A DNA stretch of 64,000 nucleotides from positions 62,001 to 126,000 of the forward strand of contig VDFB02296605.1 of assembly GCA_007258455.2 (NCBI GenBank). Reading direction: 5' to 3'. Positions within the stretch are counted from its first letter, which is position 1. Every line of letters starts with the position of its first letter. Shown piece after piece: positions 11,882 through 24,126 of this stretch. Both the position numbers and the translations under genes were made by a program. The stretch comes from Sequoia sempervirens. Lineage: Eukaryota > Streptophyta > Pinopsida > Cupressales > Cupressaceae. The notes beneath the pieces were generated by a model. That model was not told the origin of the DNA. It saw only the letters and a list, made by a program, of their open reading frames with translations, and did no database searches.

Positions 11882-13275
11882 CTATTCCCAAGAGCACTTT
11901 TGATTACTGTCATTTTCATAATAATTTATTTCAACGGTACCAATTACTAGATCAACTTCATCTTCAAAATTCAAATCTTTGACTATGGGCTCAAAGTTTA
12001 CAAGTCTCTCGGAGTTTCTTCTCATGTTCGTTTCTTTTTCTTTTTCAAGTTTAGAGACATTGTTTTTCTCCATGTACTCCTTAAGCAGCCACAACTCCTT
12101 TTCATCCAGCTTGTCTCTATCCTGGGGCAAGAAGTGTGTGTTGACAATTTCTTTCTTGTACACCAACATGAGAACCTCTTTCAGGAGGATCATAGATTTG
12201 CTTTTTGCAATCTCCAGAATCATTGAAGCTTGCATCATTTTGTTAAAATAAGTGAGCTTACAATAAGAGTCGATAAGATACTTTTTTTTACCTTGGAATA
12301 ACTCGTCATTTCTTACTTTCCAAATATCCCACAAAAATTCACTAATTAAGACAAACCAGAAATTATTAAGCTTGGCAGAAAAGGATTTGACATTCCCAAA
12401 CAGAATTTCGGCCCAGTTAAATCCTTCCCTGTTACCCCAACTTAAACAATTGCCCAAAAAGAATAGACCACTGTTTAAAATCTGAAGGGCACTCTAAAAA
12501 GAGGTGTTCAAAAGGCTGAGACTTATTACAAAGATTGCAAGAGTTGGCACGGAAACCAGAATTATGGACACCATTAGAAAAAAAAAAAAACTTTCTTAGA
12601 ATAAACATTCACCTAAAACAAATATTTTGGACTTGCAAACAGAAGATCACATTAAGTTAAGAACAAAATACAACTCTTTGCCAGACATCCTAAATTTCCA
12701 ATTATCTTTGATTTTGCATAATATTTCTCTAAAGTCCACTAGCATACCATACATCTTTTTGGAGGTCATTTTTTTCAACAAAGAATCATCCATCCATTAA
12801 ATATTGCCAAGAATTTCCATGTTAAATTTTAGGACAACAGAAAACTTGATATTATAAAAAGATTTCTTCAGAACTGAATATGTTCTTTTCCGCATATTGA
12901 GAATGTCAAATACCCTATGCAAATTAACCCAATATTTAGTTATGCCTCTGTCCACAAGATAACCAAAGTTATAAATTCTTTTTAAAGCCCAATATTTTGC
13001 AAAACAGCCTTGAGTCAATGCCAAAGCCAAAGGTTTATTATTCCAATGTAAATTCCACCATATAGATATATATGCAGCAAAAGCATCATCAGTCCTAGAG
13101 AAAATTTCCTTATTCTTAAGCAAGTGTTTCACACTTTTCCAAGCCCTCCATTTACTACAAAAACATTGGAGCCAAAAGGAAAAACAACTACTTTAGCAAA
13201 GAGCAGATCATGAGGGTGTAAAGCATTCCATTTTCCAAAGCTCTTCCCCATCAAAGGATTTACCCTCTTTCACAG
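11882..13275 (-). mobile_element. LINE (non-LTR retrotransposon) 3' fragment
   Basis: The minus strand shows the C-terminal part of a plant L1-type ORF2. From 13,270 leftwards: fragments reading LFAKVVVFPFGSN, an open stretch 13,132-12,797 with KPLALALTQGCFAKYWALK, then the RT zinc-binding region CNLCNKSQPFEHLFLEC at about 12,535-12,490, and an open stretch 12,457-11,882 with FLWDIWKVRNDELFQGKKK, the typical block after the zinc-binding domain. Frames are interrupted several times. The RT catalytic domain and the endonuclease are absent, as in 5'-truncated LINEs. No clear poly(A) end was found left of 11,880. Confidence 0.65.
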
Positions 13276-13655
13276 ATTGATAAATTGATAATTTGTTAGA
13301 CCAACCTCAACATGCCCACTTTACAAAGCTAGATTTGAAAGTCAGAGATCACCAAGGAAGAATCAATGAAGAGGATGTGTAGAAAATGTCATTCAAGACA
13401 AGGCAAGCTTTGTATGAGTGGCTTCTACTTTCTCTTGGGTTCCATTATGTGACTACTATTAGTATTTCACATTCTTTTGTAGACTTAGAGCACAAAATTA
13501 GGTGTGGGTTGGGACCTTTTCAAAAACAATAACTATTTGGATTGGCTTTAAGCTCTTGGCAGTTAGCCTCCACCACATTATAATTGACGCACACCTATGG
13601 GTTTCCTTTGACTAAAGTGTCTTCAGCATATTCTTAAAAGACATAGAATGCTATC
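13275..13655. other. No feature recognised
   Basis: Short AT-rich stretch between the LINE fragment and the SINE-like element, with no domain or repeat that I recognise. Confidence 0.3.
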
Positions 13656-13659
13656 AAAG

Positions 13660-13870
13660 GGACTGTGATGTAATGGTAGACAATGGAGGGCACATTTAAG
13701 AATGCGACCCAGTTTCAAATCCCCCTCACACTATAAGGTAGCCCCTAATTCTAGCAAACATGTGGCATGACTCTCGTGTGACAATTATGGGATACAATAG
13801 TAAGAATGTGGTCTCAGCTCACCCCTCACCAACTAAAGGCATATAACCTTGCCAATGATTAACTAAGCCA
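13660..13870 (+). mobile_element. tRNA-derived SINE-like element (candidate)
   Basis: GACTGTGATGTAATGGTAGAC at 13,661 resembles the pol III A box of tRNA-derived SINEs, and CAGTTTCAAATCCCCC at 13,710-13,725 resembles the B box (GGTTCGAnnCC with substitutions). The spacing of about 45 bp fits a tRNA-like internal promoter. The body runs on for about 140 bp and ends near a short A-run (CCAAAAAAGG, 13,868). No flanking duplication was confirmed, so this is only a candidate. Confidence 0.4.
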
Positions 13871-13879
13871 AAAAAGGAG

Positions 13880-15130
13880 ATGGAATGTCCGTGCACTTTC
13901 TTTTGAGACAGAATATGCAATGTCCTCAAAAACTGAGCAATAGAGGATATTTAAAAGATAAAGTGAATAAATCTGTAAAGTTCTGAAGAGCTAACATTAT
14001 TTCTCTATTCATCAAGATTTTAAATGATTACTAATGTACTCCCAAACATTAAATCTCTAGAGACAAGTACAATAAGTCATTAACAATGAGAAAGGTATAA
14101 AATTGGTATTAGATATTCATTTAAAAGAAGACACAAATAATGTACAAAATATTTTCTCCTTTGGAGAAAAGCAAAATTTGGGATGACAAAGCTGGTATAA
14201 TTTAAGCTCCTATCATAGACATCTACTATCATACCATCAAAGCTACACCACCGCACCTTCATTGGTCACATAAATTCATGCAGATTTTCAATATGTAGAC
14301 ATTTAGTCAACTCGTGAATAGCAATAACAGGATAAATGATCAAAAGCCTATAGTTGCCTGTCATAAAGGACAAAGCTTTGTGATCAGAATCTATTCATAC
14401 TAGCCAAATTCTAAGCATCAAAAGTAGCTGACGATTAAGATAAATTGATTTAATTTACTATAGGAGGAACAATCTGGAACTCACCCTGGAATGGCATGAG
14501 AATCTAGTATTTAACTTTTCTTACCCTTGAGTTGAACAATGTCTTGTATCAATATTCAGATATGGCACGCTCCAAATGATCTGACAGATATTAAAAAAAT
14601 AAAATTACTAATAAACAATGATCCACACCATACACAATGAGAATTTCACATGTAATGACTAATAACTAACTCTGATTACTTTGGTAAATGTTTTTCATGG
14701 CAAAAAGCTATTTTGCAAGTGAATAAGTAGTGCAAATGCAAATCATTTAGATTATCCTTAGATAAAAAAATGGATCTGAATGATGACATTATTTCCTTAA
14801 ATCTGTCTTGTCAAAGTTTCTGTAGTCATAATCATCAAGAGTCAGGTTTCCCTTATACAAATTCTATGTGTTTCTTCCTACTTCCAATACAGTGGCTTAT
14901 GTGATTACCCTGAGGTGAATGCATTACATCTCTTTTTTTGTCTGGGTCAGCAAGTGGGAAGCCCCAGCCACCAGAATATGCCCGACAAGGACAAAGGAAA
15001 GCCTTCAATAATTTATGCACAATAAAGCAGAAAAAAACTTCCCAAGCCTGAAGAGTAGAATTTTCTAAAAGGGATAGATAATCAAGGTAGACTTAAAACT
15101 GGAACCTTTGGCAGAAAACATTTGAAATTC
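13880..15130. other. No gene recognised
   Basis: AT-rich sequence lacking long open frames, RNA genes or repeats that recur in this window. It forms the left flank of the copia element. Confidence 0.3.
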
Positions 15131-15132
15131 AA

Positions 15133-15674
15133 TGTTGTTGATGTTATGGTGGCGGGTGTTATCCTTCACCCGAATTAAAAATAATAAATATTAAATAAAT
15201 AAAATAAAGCAAGTCGGACTTGCTATTTATTTTATGAGGCCAACCAAAACAAGAAGACACCTTGTTTGATGAAAGAAGCCGACCCAAGATGAAACGCCAC
15301 CTCACTTTGTATATATAGAAGGAGATGCTCATTTATTTTATCATCGATTTTATTCTCAAGACATTCGCACTTATCAAGGAGTTTGCGCATCTACAGCAGA
15401 TCATAATATTGCATAGGGCAGATCAATATCAAGGAGAGATCATAATAATTGTGTATTTGCATCTAAGTGAGATGTGATTCTTCATTGCATTATATCGGCC
15501 TTGTGTTTGGCCAAGATTGTAAGCAGATTTCTGCTCCTTCAAATTCAATATATAAGAGATATATTTTGGCTGGGTTTTTCTCCCTCAAGGAGGGTTTTCC
15601 CAGGGTATTTGTTGTGTTCTATTGTTCATTATTTTGTATTGCTGCATATCTTCATTTCTGGTCTAAAACTAACA
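15133..15674 (+). repeat. Copia 5' LTR
   Basis: Ends with AACA directly before the primer-binding site TGGTATCAAAG (15,675), which fixes the right edge. The left edge is TGTT at 15,133 or 15,136, pairing with AACA as a short terminal inverted repeat. Near the start there is an inverted repeat GGCGGGTG/CACCCG. The length of about 540 bp is normal for copia. A TATA box lies near 15,310. Confidence 0.7.
15310..15317 (+). promoter_or_regulatory. TATA box in copia LTR
   Basis: TATATATA preceded by CACTTTG and followed by GAAGGAGATGC, inside the LTR and about 360 bp before its end. This is the expected place for the retrotransposon promoter. Transcription start is inferred, not seen. Confidence 0.5.
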
Positions 15675-15686
15675 TGGTATCAAAGT
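15675..15686 (+). other. Primer-binding site of copia element
   Basis: TGGTATCAAAGT immediately after the LTR. It matches the complement of the plant initiator methionine tRNA 3' end (TGGTATCAGAGC) with one or two changes. Confidence 0.75.
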
Positions 15687-15784
15687 GGGTTTAAGCAAGA
15701 TCAGATCAGATTTGTTTAAGCAGCAAAAGTCTTCTTCTCTTCTTCTCTTCTTCTCATCTAAGAGAGTCCATCTAAGCATTGAAG

Positions 15785-16980
15785 ATGGCGAACGGAGTCA
15801 AGGTTGAAGATAGGCTTGATGGTGCATCAAACTTCACCTCTTGGAAATTTAGAGTTCTTATTGCACTAGAAGAAAATGATCTTCTAGACTTCGTGCAGAA
15901 TGATGTGCCCGAGCCATCCGATGAGGCTGACAAAACTCAATGGAAGAAGAATGGCACTAAGGCTAGGAAGATCTTGATAGATTCCGTGAAGGATCATCTT
16001 GTGCCAATTATATCCAAGATGAAGACAGCCAAAGTCATGTTCGAGACTCTACAAGGCTTGTATGAGATCAACAACACCAGCAGAGCTCTTGCCTTGAGAC
16101 AACAATTCCATCATATAAAAATGGCTAAAGGAGATTCAATCATCTCCTTCTTCATGAAGATTACTGAGTTGAGAGATTAGCTATGTGCCATTGGAAATAT
16201 AGTTGAAGATAGAGACCTAGTTATGTTGGCACTGAATGGTCTTCCTCAATCTTGGGAGCCCTTTATCCAAAGCATTAGTGGAAGATCTAAATTGCCCAAG
16301 TTTGATCATCTTAGAGCTGATTGCATTCAAGAGGAATCAAGGCTGGCAGCGAGAGGAAATGGACGAAGCTCTCATAATGAAGAAAATCATGTCCTTGCTA
16401 CTCAACTTCCAGAAGGAAAGGAAGAGAAGGGAGAAAAGGCAATTTCAAGAGGAATAGAGACAAAAAATCAGATTCTGCTCCTGAACCAAAGAAGAAAAAG
16501 GATCTCTCTCACATTCAATGTTTCAAGTGCGACAAGTATGGTCACTATGCTCGAGATTGCATATCAAGACCAAAGCAACATGCTTCTACTGCAGATGTTG
16601 ATGATGTGTCACCTCAAAAGGAATCTAGAGACAACTCAGGGGGATTTCTATTCATCTCCGCTCTTTCAAGCAATGTTCCAACCAACAGTGACATTTGGTT
16701 GATTGATAGTGGTGTTTTACGACACATTACAGGATATCAAGAGCATCTTTCGGACATGACAGAAAGAGAAACCAACTTGCAAGTGATAATCAGAGATGAT
16801 GCTTGTTACTCCGTAAAAGGAGCTAGGACCACCTCTCTTCATCTAGATTTTGGCATCCCTCTTCATCTGAGTAATGTCTTGTTTGTACCAAGAATCAAAA
16901 GAAATTGTCTCCATTTCAGCATTAGAAGACAAGGGATACCAAGTTGCCTTCTCTGAAGGGTAAGTTCTTGCTTGGCCTAA
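15785..16980 (+). pseudogene. Copia gag and protease region, broken
   Basis: The likely start is the ATG at 15,785 (MANGVKVEDRLDGASNF), about 110 bp after the primer site; the Met at 15,779 is two codons upstream in frame. The Gag part is the UBN2-like domain typical of plant copia elements (LDGASNFTSWKFR..., ...ALRQQFHHIKMAKGDSI). A stop at 16,178-16,180 interrupts it, and a frame change occurs near 16,430. The zinc knuckle CFKCDKYGHYARDC follows at about 16,521-16,562. Protease has WLIDSGVLRHITG, where the usual motif is DSGAS.HM; the Ala-to-Val and Ser-to-Leu changes probably inactivate it. Confidence 0.85.
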
Positions 16981-17005
16981 GAACTCCAGTATCAAAGCAG
17001 CTCGT

Positions 17006-18020
17006 GTGATTGGTGTCCGTCAAGAGAGCCTATACAGACCTTTTATTTGTCTAGTTCAGGCATTATTGCATGACTCTACTAGTTCAAGTGAGCTATGGCA
17101 TAGGAGACTTGCTCACCTACACTTCAGAGCTCTTCCATCTATGGAGAAGATGGTTACTGGTCTACCGAAGCTCAGTCAGGAGCCCAATGGCATTTGTAGA
17201 GGATGTGCACTGGGTAAGAATATCAAGGGTCCTTTTCATAGTAGTGATAGTAGATCAAAAGGAATTTTAGATCTTGTTCATTCTAATTTATGTGGTCCAA
17301 TGTCTATGGCACCTTTGAGTGGATTTTGGTATTATGTGATTTTCATTGATGACTACTCTCGAAAGACTTGGATTTACTTTTTGAAGTCTAAAGAGTCTGA
17401 GGAAGTACTTGATAGATTCAAAGAATTCAAGGCTCAAGTTGAGAACATGTCTGGGAAAAGGATTAAAGTTCTGAGAGCCGATAATGGAGGAGAATACACT
17501 TCTAGAGGTTTCCGTAATTGCTGCATTGAGGCAGGGATCAAGAGGGAGTTTTGTGTTCCATACAACCCTCAGCAAAATGGAGTTTCCTGAAAGAAAGAAT
17601 AGATCCATAGTTGAGGCAGCCAAAGCTACGATTCATGATCAAGATTTACAAACCTTCCTTTGGGCAAAAGCTTCCAGAACTGCAGTGTATGTTTAGAATT
17701 GAAGTCCTCATCGAATATTGGAAAACATGACTCCTAAAGAGGCCTTCACAGGTGTGAAACCTGAGGTTAGTCATTTAAGAATTTTTGGTTGTCCTATTTA
17801 TATGCATGTACCTAAGGATAAAAGATCTAAGTTAGAACCATCAGGCAAGAAAGGAATATTTGTGGGTTACAGTGAGTCTTCAAAGGACTACAGGATCTAC
17901 ATTCCAAGGCAGAAACAGATTAGAAATAGATTGAGATCAGCAGGGATGTCTCTTTCGAAGAGGAAGTAGCCTTCAAAAGATCTAAAGGGTCTTGCATGGA
18001 GATAGACAGTGAAGAATAGG
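17006..18020 (+). pseudogene. Copia integrase region, broken
   Basis: GAG-pre-integrase zinc finger: LWHRRLAHLHFRAL then CRGCALGK. Catalytic core: FIDDYSRKTWIYFLK (first Asp), LRADNGGEYTS (second Asp) and YNPQQNGVS near 17,570-17,590, where the usual NGV.ER.NR is broken by a stop and a frame change. The frame resumes with NRSIVEAAKAT and then PLEAW-type copia integrase tail (MTPKEAFTGVKPEVSHLRIFG at about 17,730-17,790; GYSESSKDYRIY near 17,865-17,900). Members of this family cut and join DNA ends during insertion. Confidence 0.85.
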
Positions 18021-18203
18021 AGACACCTCAAGATATGGACATATCTCCTAATCATACCCCTAAGATTCAGAAGGAGTCTACTGAACCAAAAGAGACTATT
18101 GATCCAATTGATCCCATAGAACCTACTGATGGTCTCAGAGACATTGCTATAGGTCGAAAGAGACCTCAATGGGCTAGACAAACTATGCAGGAGGCAGAAA
18201 AGT

Positions 18204-19116
18204 ATGCAGCTCCTCGAGGCACCTTCAGGGAAAGCAAGAGACCGTTATGTGGCATTGATGAGTCACATCATTGATTCTGAACCTTCCAGTGTTGAGGAAG
18301 CATCCAATCAGCAAGTATGGAGAGATGCTATGACAGAAGAATATCAGTCTATCATCAAGAATGATGTTTGGGATGTTGTACTAAGACTTGAAGGGAAATT
18401 AGTTGTGTCTTCCAAGTGGCTCTTCAAAATCAAGCATGCAGCTGATGGTAGCATTGAGAAGTACAAAGCAAGATTTGTGGCTAGAGGATTCTCTCAAAAG
18501 GAGGGAATAGATTATGAGGAGACATTTGCTCCTATTGCTCGATATACATCTATCAGGACTATCATTGCTATTGCATCCGCTAAAGGCTAGAAGTTACATC
18601 AAATGGACGTCAAGACTGCATTTCTTAATGGTGTGATTGAAGAATAAGTGTACATTGAGCAACCAGATGGTTTTGTGATTCATGGGAAGGAGTCTCATGT
18701 ATGCAGATTGAAGAAGGCATTGTACGGCCTTAAGCAAGCACCTCGTGTGTGGTATGAAAGGATTGATTGATACTTGATGAGCTTGGGATTATCCAATAAT
18801 GATGCAGATTCCAATCTTTACTTCAAGGTAGTTGATGGTGAGGCTTTAATATTGGTTCTTTATGTTGATGATTTATTTCTTACTGGAGCAAAGTATGTCA
18901 TTGTCAAATGCAAGAAAGAGTTAGCCTCCGAGTTTGAGATGAAGGATCTCGGTCTTATGCATTACTGCCTAGGACTAGAAGTGTGGCAGAGACCCAATGA
19001 GATTATTTTAAGTCAAGGGAAATACACTATAGACATCTTGAAGAAATTTAAGATGATGGATTGCAAGTCTATGTCTATACATATGGAGACAAATCTGAAG
19101 AAGTTGAGTGAATCTG
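18204..19116 (+). pseudogene. Copia reverse transcriptase, broken and truncated
   Basis: RT blocks in order: VWRDAMTEEYQSIIKNDVW, KWLFKIKHAADGSIEKYKAR, GIDYEETFAPIARYTSIR, then after a stop (18,588-18,590) MDVKTAFLNGVIEE with another stop, YGLKQAPRVWYERID with a stop, and LYVDDLFLTG (about 18,858-18,888), the YVDD catalytic box. It ends with LGLEVWQ...YTIDILKKFKM just before element A. The RT core can be followed over about 300 codons but has at least three in-frame stops. Confidence 0.9.
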
Positions 19117-21242
19117 TGTAAAGAACCGGACCAAATTTTTTCCAATTCTTTATTGAACAATTCAGCTCAAGCACACAGTCACCCGTTAAGGTTAGCTCCA
19201 AAACCAAGACGATGCGGAAGGTAACTCTAACCAAGAATGTGCCTAGGAGAGGCGAGCATATGGTCAAAGGATCTTGTGCATGCAGTACTAGAAGTAAACA
19301 ATGCCGAAAGAACTCAACGCCAAGAATGTGCTTCCAAACCCAAGGTGGGCAAGGAGCTACCATATGGCGGAGGTACTGAAAGAGATGATGCAATGCTGAA
19401 AAGTAAACTCAACACCAAGCATGTGCACTCCAAACCCAAGGTGGGAATGGTGCTATCATATGGTGGAGATTCTATTGATAACAATGCAGTGCTGAAAGTA
19501 ACTCAATCATCAAGCACGTGCACTCCAAGCTCGAGGCGAGCAAGGCGCTATCATATGATGATGAGGATCCAATGCAATACAATAAAGATTGAGCTAGGGC
19601 CAGTCTCTTCCACAGCCGTGGGAATACAATGCAACTTAGCAAGAAATAGAAAGGGTTGAACAGTACTACTGTAACAGCCTTACAATAAGAAGAGTTGCCT
19701 GCCAAGAACACTGAATTAGTGATATATCAATGTTCCGATGAAGTTTAATGTTTCTCCAATACTCAATATGATTCCAGGACTCAAACCCAATTCCTAAAGC
19801 AAACTCTAACAATCTGATATGACTAAACATAGACTGAAAATGCATAACCAGCGACACTGTAACTCACTAAAATGCTCATAACTCTCTCTAGAGTTGTCCA
19901 AATGACATAAAATCTGATGCAAATGAACACTATGAAGATAGCAACCAGATTCTAATCAAGAAATGACTTTAAAAACTTGTAAATTTATTTTCTAAACATT
20001 TGCTAGGCAAAACAGAATGGTACGGCCTCCAAAAATGTTCTACCAACAAGATAAAATCAGATTCTTCATTAAAAATCACCAAACTTTGCACAATGGGGCG
20101 CCTAGGGCATAGAAATGGTTTTAGCCAATACCCAGAATGAATATATTTTTATTTTTTGACTTATGAGTAAAAACATGCAGCTATACTGAATCAGCAACTC
20201 CAGAACTTCATTAACATGCTAGAAACTAAACTACAAATGCACAATAACTACTACAATGCAAAATCTCACTAAAAATCCACTCAACTACAAACTAACTCTC
20301 CACTAGTTGCTATCTTTCAAGCAAGAAGTCGAGCCCATGCTAGGAGGCATGCATTCCTCGAAGCAACCCTGTTACCATTCCGGCAGCATAACATTACTGA
20401 AGACATAAGATATCCAATTGAAGAGCAGAGGCTTCCTTTTATAAGCTTGAGAGGAATCTTCTAGAAACATCAAGAAGGCGCCTTAATTTCAAATTTGAAT
20501 TGATCTCTTTTTCCCTCCATGGATGGCGTCCCTTTTCTTCAAAGCAATATTTGACTTTTATTAAGTTTAAAAAATTCATCTTTTCTCTCAAGTTGGCGTC
20601 CCTTTTCCAAGCTTAATTTTGGCCCTTAAGAAAAATATTAAAATAACCTCCTGGTGAGGCATGCACCCTTGAGTCCCCCTTTTAAAACAACTTTAAGTGA
20701 TAAAGCTAGGCCAAGGGGTCAACATTAAAACATAATATTAAAATATAATATTATTTAAATCAACTCAACTTGTCTCTCCAGAAAATGCACCCGAGGCCAA
20801 AAATCAAAATATCAACTGAACTGCCTGAAGAGGAAAGCCTGCTGAACTGATGCCAAAAATAGAATTTACTAAAAATAGTAAATTCAGAAAGTTGTTCGGA
20901 TCAATGTGCATGCGATGCCATTGCAAAGCTTTCTGAAAACCCAGAAAGAATCCAAAATCCAAAATCCCAAACTCCAAGATGTAGCCGTCATAACTTACTA
21001 AAACTAGTAAGTTCGGAAAGGTTGCCCGACGCAGTTGCATGTCATACCTCTGCAAAGCTCTCTGAAAACCCAGAAGGAATCCAAAATCCAAACAACCAAA
21101 CTCCAACATGCAAAACCCTGAATCTTCAAAAGAACCCACCAAGCAGTCGGAAACCCTAATTTTGCCTCTGACTAGCCGATAGCACACCGGGGATAGACCA
21201 TCAATCACTGAAAAGTGTAGTGCTAAAAATGGGGACATTACA
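19117..21242 (-). repeat. 3' LTR of element A (complete)
   Basis: Read on the minus strand it starts TGTAATGTCCCC (right edge 21,242) and ends GGTCCGGTTCTTTACA (left edge 19,117), so it has TG...CA ends, length 2,126 bp. It is homologous to the plus-strand LTR of element E at 41,864-43,782 (for example both contain a GGATTCCTTCTGGGTTTTC block). A tandem array of about 94-bp units lies at its left end. It was inserted into copia RT coding sequence; the flanking pentamer on the left is ATCTG. Confidence 0.85.
19217..19575. repeat. Tandem repeat of about 94 bp in LTR A, about 4 units
   Basis: Units begin near 19,217, 19,311, 19,407 and 19,498, each with AACTC...CAAG..[TG]GTGC and then a GG[CT]G..[AT]ATGG block. 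Spacing is 91-96 bp. Homologous units occur in the LTR of E near 43,430-43,700. The truncated right LTR of A stops inside this array (32,030), which suggests loss by recombination between units. Confidence 0.7.
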
Positions 21243-21261
21243 ATCCGCCCTTCCCAAAATT

Positions 21262-22234
21262 GCTTGTCCTCAAGCAATACTACCACAACTCCAGAAAAAT
21301 TAAAACTAATCCATACCAAAACAAGTATGATCCCAGGGTCCCATGTTCGTCTCAGGAAGAACCCACCATGCCGATGCTGCACCACTCTGATCACATCAGT
21401 GAAAACATCACACCAATGCTGCGCTAACCTCCCTTGTAACTCCAGAATGTTACCATCCATGATACTCAAACTGAGAAATCTTAAAGGACTGAGATCAATA
21501 TCATGCAACGTCTCATGTCCAAAATGCTCAAAGTCAAAAATATCAACCATACTGCTGTCTATCACAATCCTAGGCAATAGAAAAGATAGTCTACTCAACT
21601 CAAAATCTAACCCCTCAGCGTATCTCCATAAGGTATCGAACAGAGCCACAACTGCAAATGTGACATTTCCAAATCTTCTTGCAAAGAGGAAAGCAGTCAT
21701 TTGCAAGAGCTCAACAAACTCATACTCATAACTCCTCATGGAGCTACCATGCCTCATCTGAATTATACTGATACCACCATGAAGACTATAGAAAACTCTC
21801 GTAGTTCCAACCTCATGAGTCTCAGAATGATGAATCAAAGCAAGTGGTAGTTCGCTGTCCTGAACCAACAATGAGAGAAAACTTTCAAAGTTAACATCAC
21901 AAACCTCCATAAGATGAACTTGGAGAGTAGGAAAGGTGTGAAGAAACAAATAATCAATGTTGTTCAAGGCTGGAATCAGCGTAGTACAATCTGATTCTAG
22001 AGCTCTACATAAGGAAAAACAACAGCACCAATGAAATTCCCAAGTGTGAGCATGTGAGATGGGCATCGAGTTGCAAGATAACACCTCCAAGGTGGCCGGA
22101 AAATACACTAGAGCAACCTCCAACTGAAAACTCCCACCTCTTTGACAAGAAGTGATGAACCCACTCTCTTGAATGAAAGTAACTCCACATGTAAGGTGGC
22201 TGGTCTTCCTCCACCCAGCAAGCTTGTGTCTCAC
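21262..22234 (-). pseudogene. Long open frame next to element A 3' LTR, function unknown
   Basis: An open frame of 476 codons starts at 22,234 and runs leftwards through the purine tract into the LTR, stopping at 20,804. About 330 codons lie in the internal region. The protein is rich in Phe, Leu, His and Cys and has no recognised motif. Just before the purine tract the peptide reads LLEDKQFWEGR; the chromodomain element C ends with LLEDKQFQGGG at the same place. So this segment ends with the same sequence as a gypsy pol end, hinting that the interior once carried, or was fused to, a related pol tail. Confidence 0.4.
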
Positions 22235-24126
22235 AATCTGCCCTTGTCTTAGCCGAGAGTCACTCCCAAAAGCAACCGATCATTCATTACTCCAACCCAT
22301 ATTCAAAATTTCTCTCCAATCCATTAGTTGATGAACAAACGAAACCATCAAGTGGCTGGAAAAGAAGGAAACAATACAAAAAAATCTGACAATTTGATCC
22401 TTATTCCTCCATAAATTCTTCTTTCCACAAGCAATAGGCTCCATCAACCCATGTTGAGAATCCCAAGCATGGGTACCCAACTGAAAATAATCTCTGACAC
22501 TTCGGAGAGAAAACATAGCACATCTTTGAGTGCTGGTAAAAATCAAGTGCATACTTATGAAATTGGCATTCCCTCTGATGAACCCTTGAAGCCTATCCAT
22601 GAAAGCTTCAACAACATTGGAGCATGAAACATTCGATGACCTCAAATCCAACTCCCAAAATATACTAGTAAGTGCCAAAGCATCATTCAACCAAAGGGAT
22701 GGATTGTCAAGTATGTAAACACCATGTTTTGGACCCCCTTTCTCCCCTACATCATGAGTAACAAGTCTGGTTTCTTCACTCCTTGCTGCTGCAATGGACC
22801 TATGAACATCTTTATGTCAAGGACACTAATAACATCTTGATTCAACAATTCCCAAGTGGAGACTTCATCCTCAAACCCTCTTATGCATTCACTAACAAGC
22901 AACCTTGGAAGATTATTAATCACAATTTGTGTCACATCCTCATAGAGTGATATCAAAGCATCCTTAGACTGGAGTTCATACTTGACCTCATGCTTGGTCA
23001 CTTCACTACATGACTCATTTTTCAAAACAAAGAGAGGATTGTCATAAGTTGCTTCTGCACCCACTTCAAAGAAAGGATTGTCAAAAACTTGGAAGTCATT
23101 CTTTTCGTCTGGCTGATCCAAAATCTGCACATGCAACTTCTGATTTCCTTATGAAACCTTCAAGATCAAACTCCTCTCGAAGACTATCAAGCTCGCCAAT
23201 TACTTGCTTGATTTCTTCAACTCTTTGCTCATTCTCTTGCTCCCTAAAAAGTTTGAAATCAGCAAATTGGTCTTCAACCTCTGTTAGAGCCAACCGAGTT
23301 TCTTTCAACTTGTCCTTTGTTGATTTAAGCTCCAGAGTGAGCTCATCAACCAAACTCTCCTTTTCTTAGAAAACACCAATGGTCTTCTTTGCAACTTCAA
23401 TGGTGTGATCACGATCTTCAATCAAGTGTAAGTACTCCGTTTTCAATGTCTCCAAGGAGTCTTTGACATGTTGCAAATTAGGGAGAGTAACTTCATCTTT
23501 AATCCCCTTCAGTCTCTCATCAAATTGAACCTTCCAATAGAGATCTTCAACCAAGCTATGTGTGTGATCAAACATGGATAGAGTTTGCACTTCCTTGTCA
23601 ATGGACACCTTGAATTGTCTTTCCCACTCATAAGAATGCAAAGATGGTGAACTGCTGATAGGCTGCAACTGAAAATCAGAACCTTGTCCCTTGTCTTTGC
23701 TGCCTTCATTGCTGCTCCAACATTCTTGTTCTTCACCACCAACTAGCGGAGAATGCTCAACGACTTGGAAAGAATAATACTCCACTAAGTCTTCAACCCG
23801 TTGCTTGCAATCAGCATTATGCCTTGATAAATCAGATTGGTGTTTGGTAATTCCTTCGGACCTTTCATTTTCAAGAGCCATAAGGACTTCTAGCTCTTCA
23901 ACCCCACTAGTGGCTGCTACCAACTCCGAGAAATCATCATGGAGCATTTCCAAGCAATCTTCTTCATCAAAGACACCTCCTCCAAAATCCACCTCACAGC
24001 TTCCAATGCAATCTGATTTTTGATCTTCATCTAGATCAAAGGGAAATTCATCCCACAAAGGTTCTCTTTCATACCTTGGTGCCAACACACCTGGATACTA
24101 AATGCTAGTGGGTTGATTAAGATGAT
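22235..24126 (-). pseudogene. Internal coding region of element A, C-terminal half
   Basis: Minus-strand open stretches (24,088-23,366; 23,353-23,096; 23,136-22,747; 22,690-22,280) in changing frames form one decayed coding region. The first begins downstream of WDEFPFDLDE, which element E also has (40,650-40,610), and is rich in Glu, Asp, Lys and Leu with heptad-like stretches (LTLELKSTKDKLKETRLALTEVEDQ), so a coiled coil is likely. No retroelement enzyme motif is present. Its role is unknown; a Gag-like structural protein is possible but unsupported. Confidence 0.55.

Larger units (their letters stand above)
15133..19116 (+). mobile_element. Ty1/copia retrotransposon, 3' truncated
   Basis: A 5' LTR, primer-binding site, gag, protease, integrase and RT follow in copia order (integrase before RT) on the plus strand. 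The element stops at 19,116, inside the region between RT and RNase H, where the LTR of element A begins. RNase H and the 3' LTR are not found elsewhere in the window. Stops and frameshifts occur in gag, integrase and RT. Confidence 0.9.

Noticed and set aside
19237..19659. 140-codon plus-strand frame
   Set aside because: It is produced by the 94-bp tandem repeats in the LTR of element A.
21264..21731. 155-codon plus-strand frame
   Set aside because: Antisense to the minus-strand frame of element A; low-complexity Ser/Thr start and no motif.
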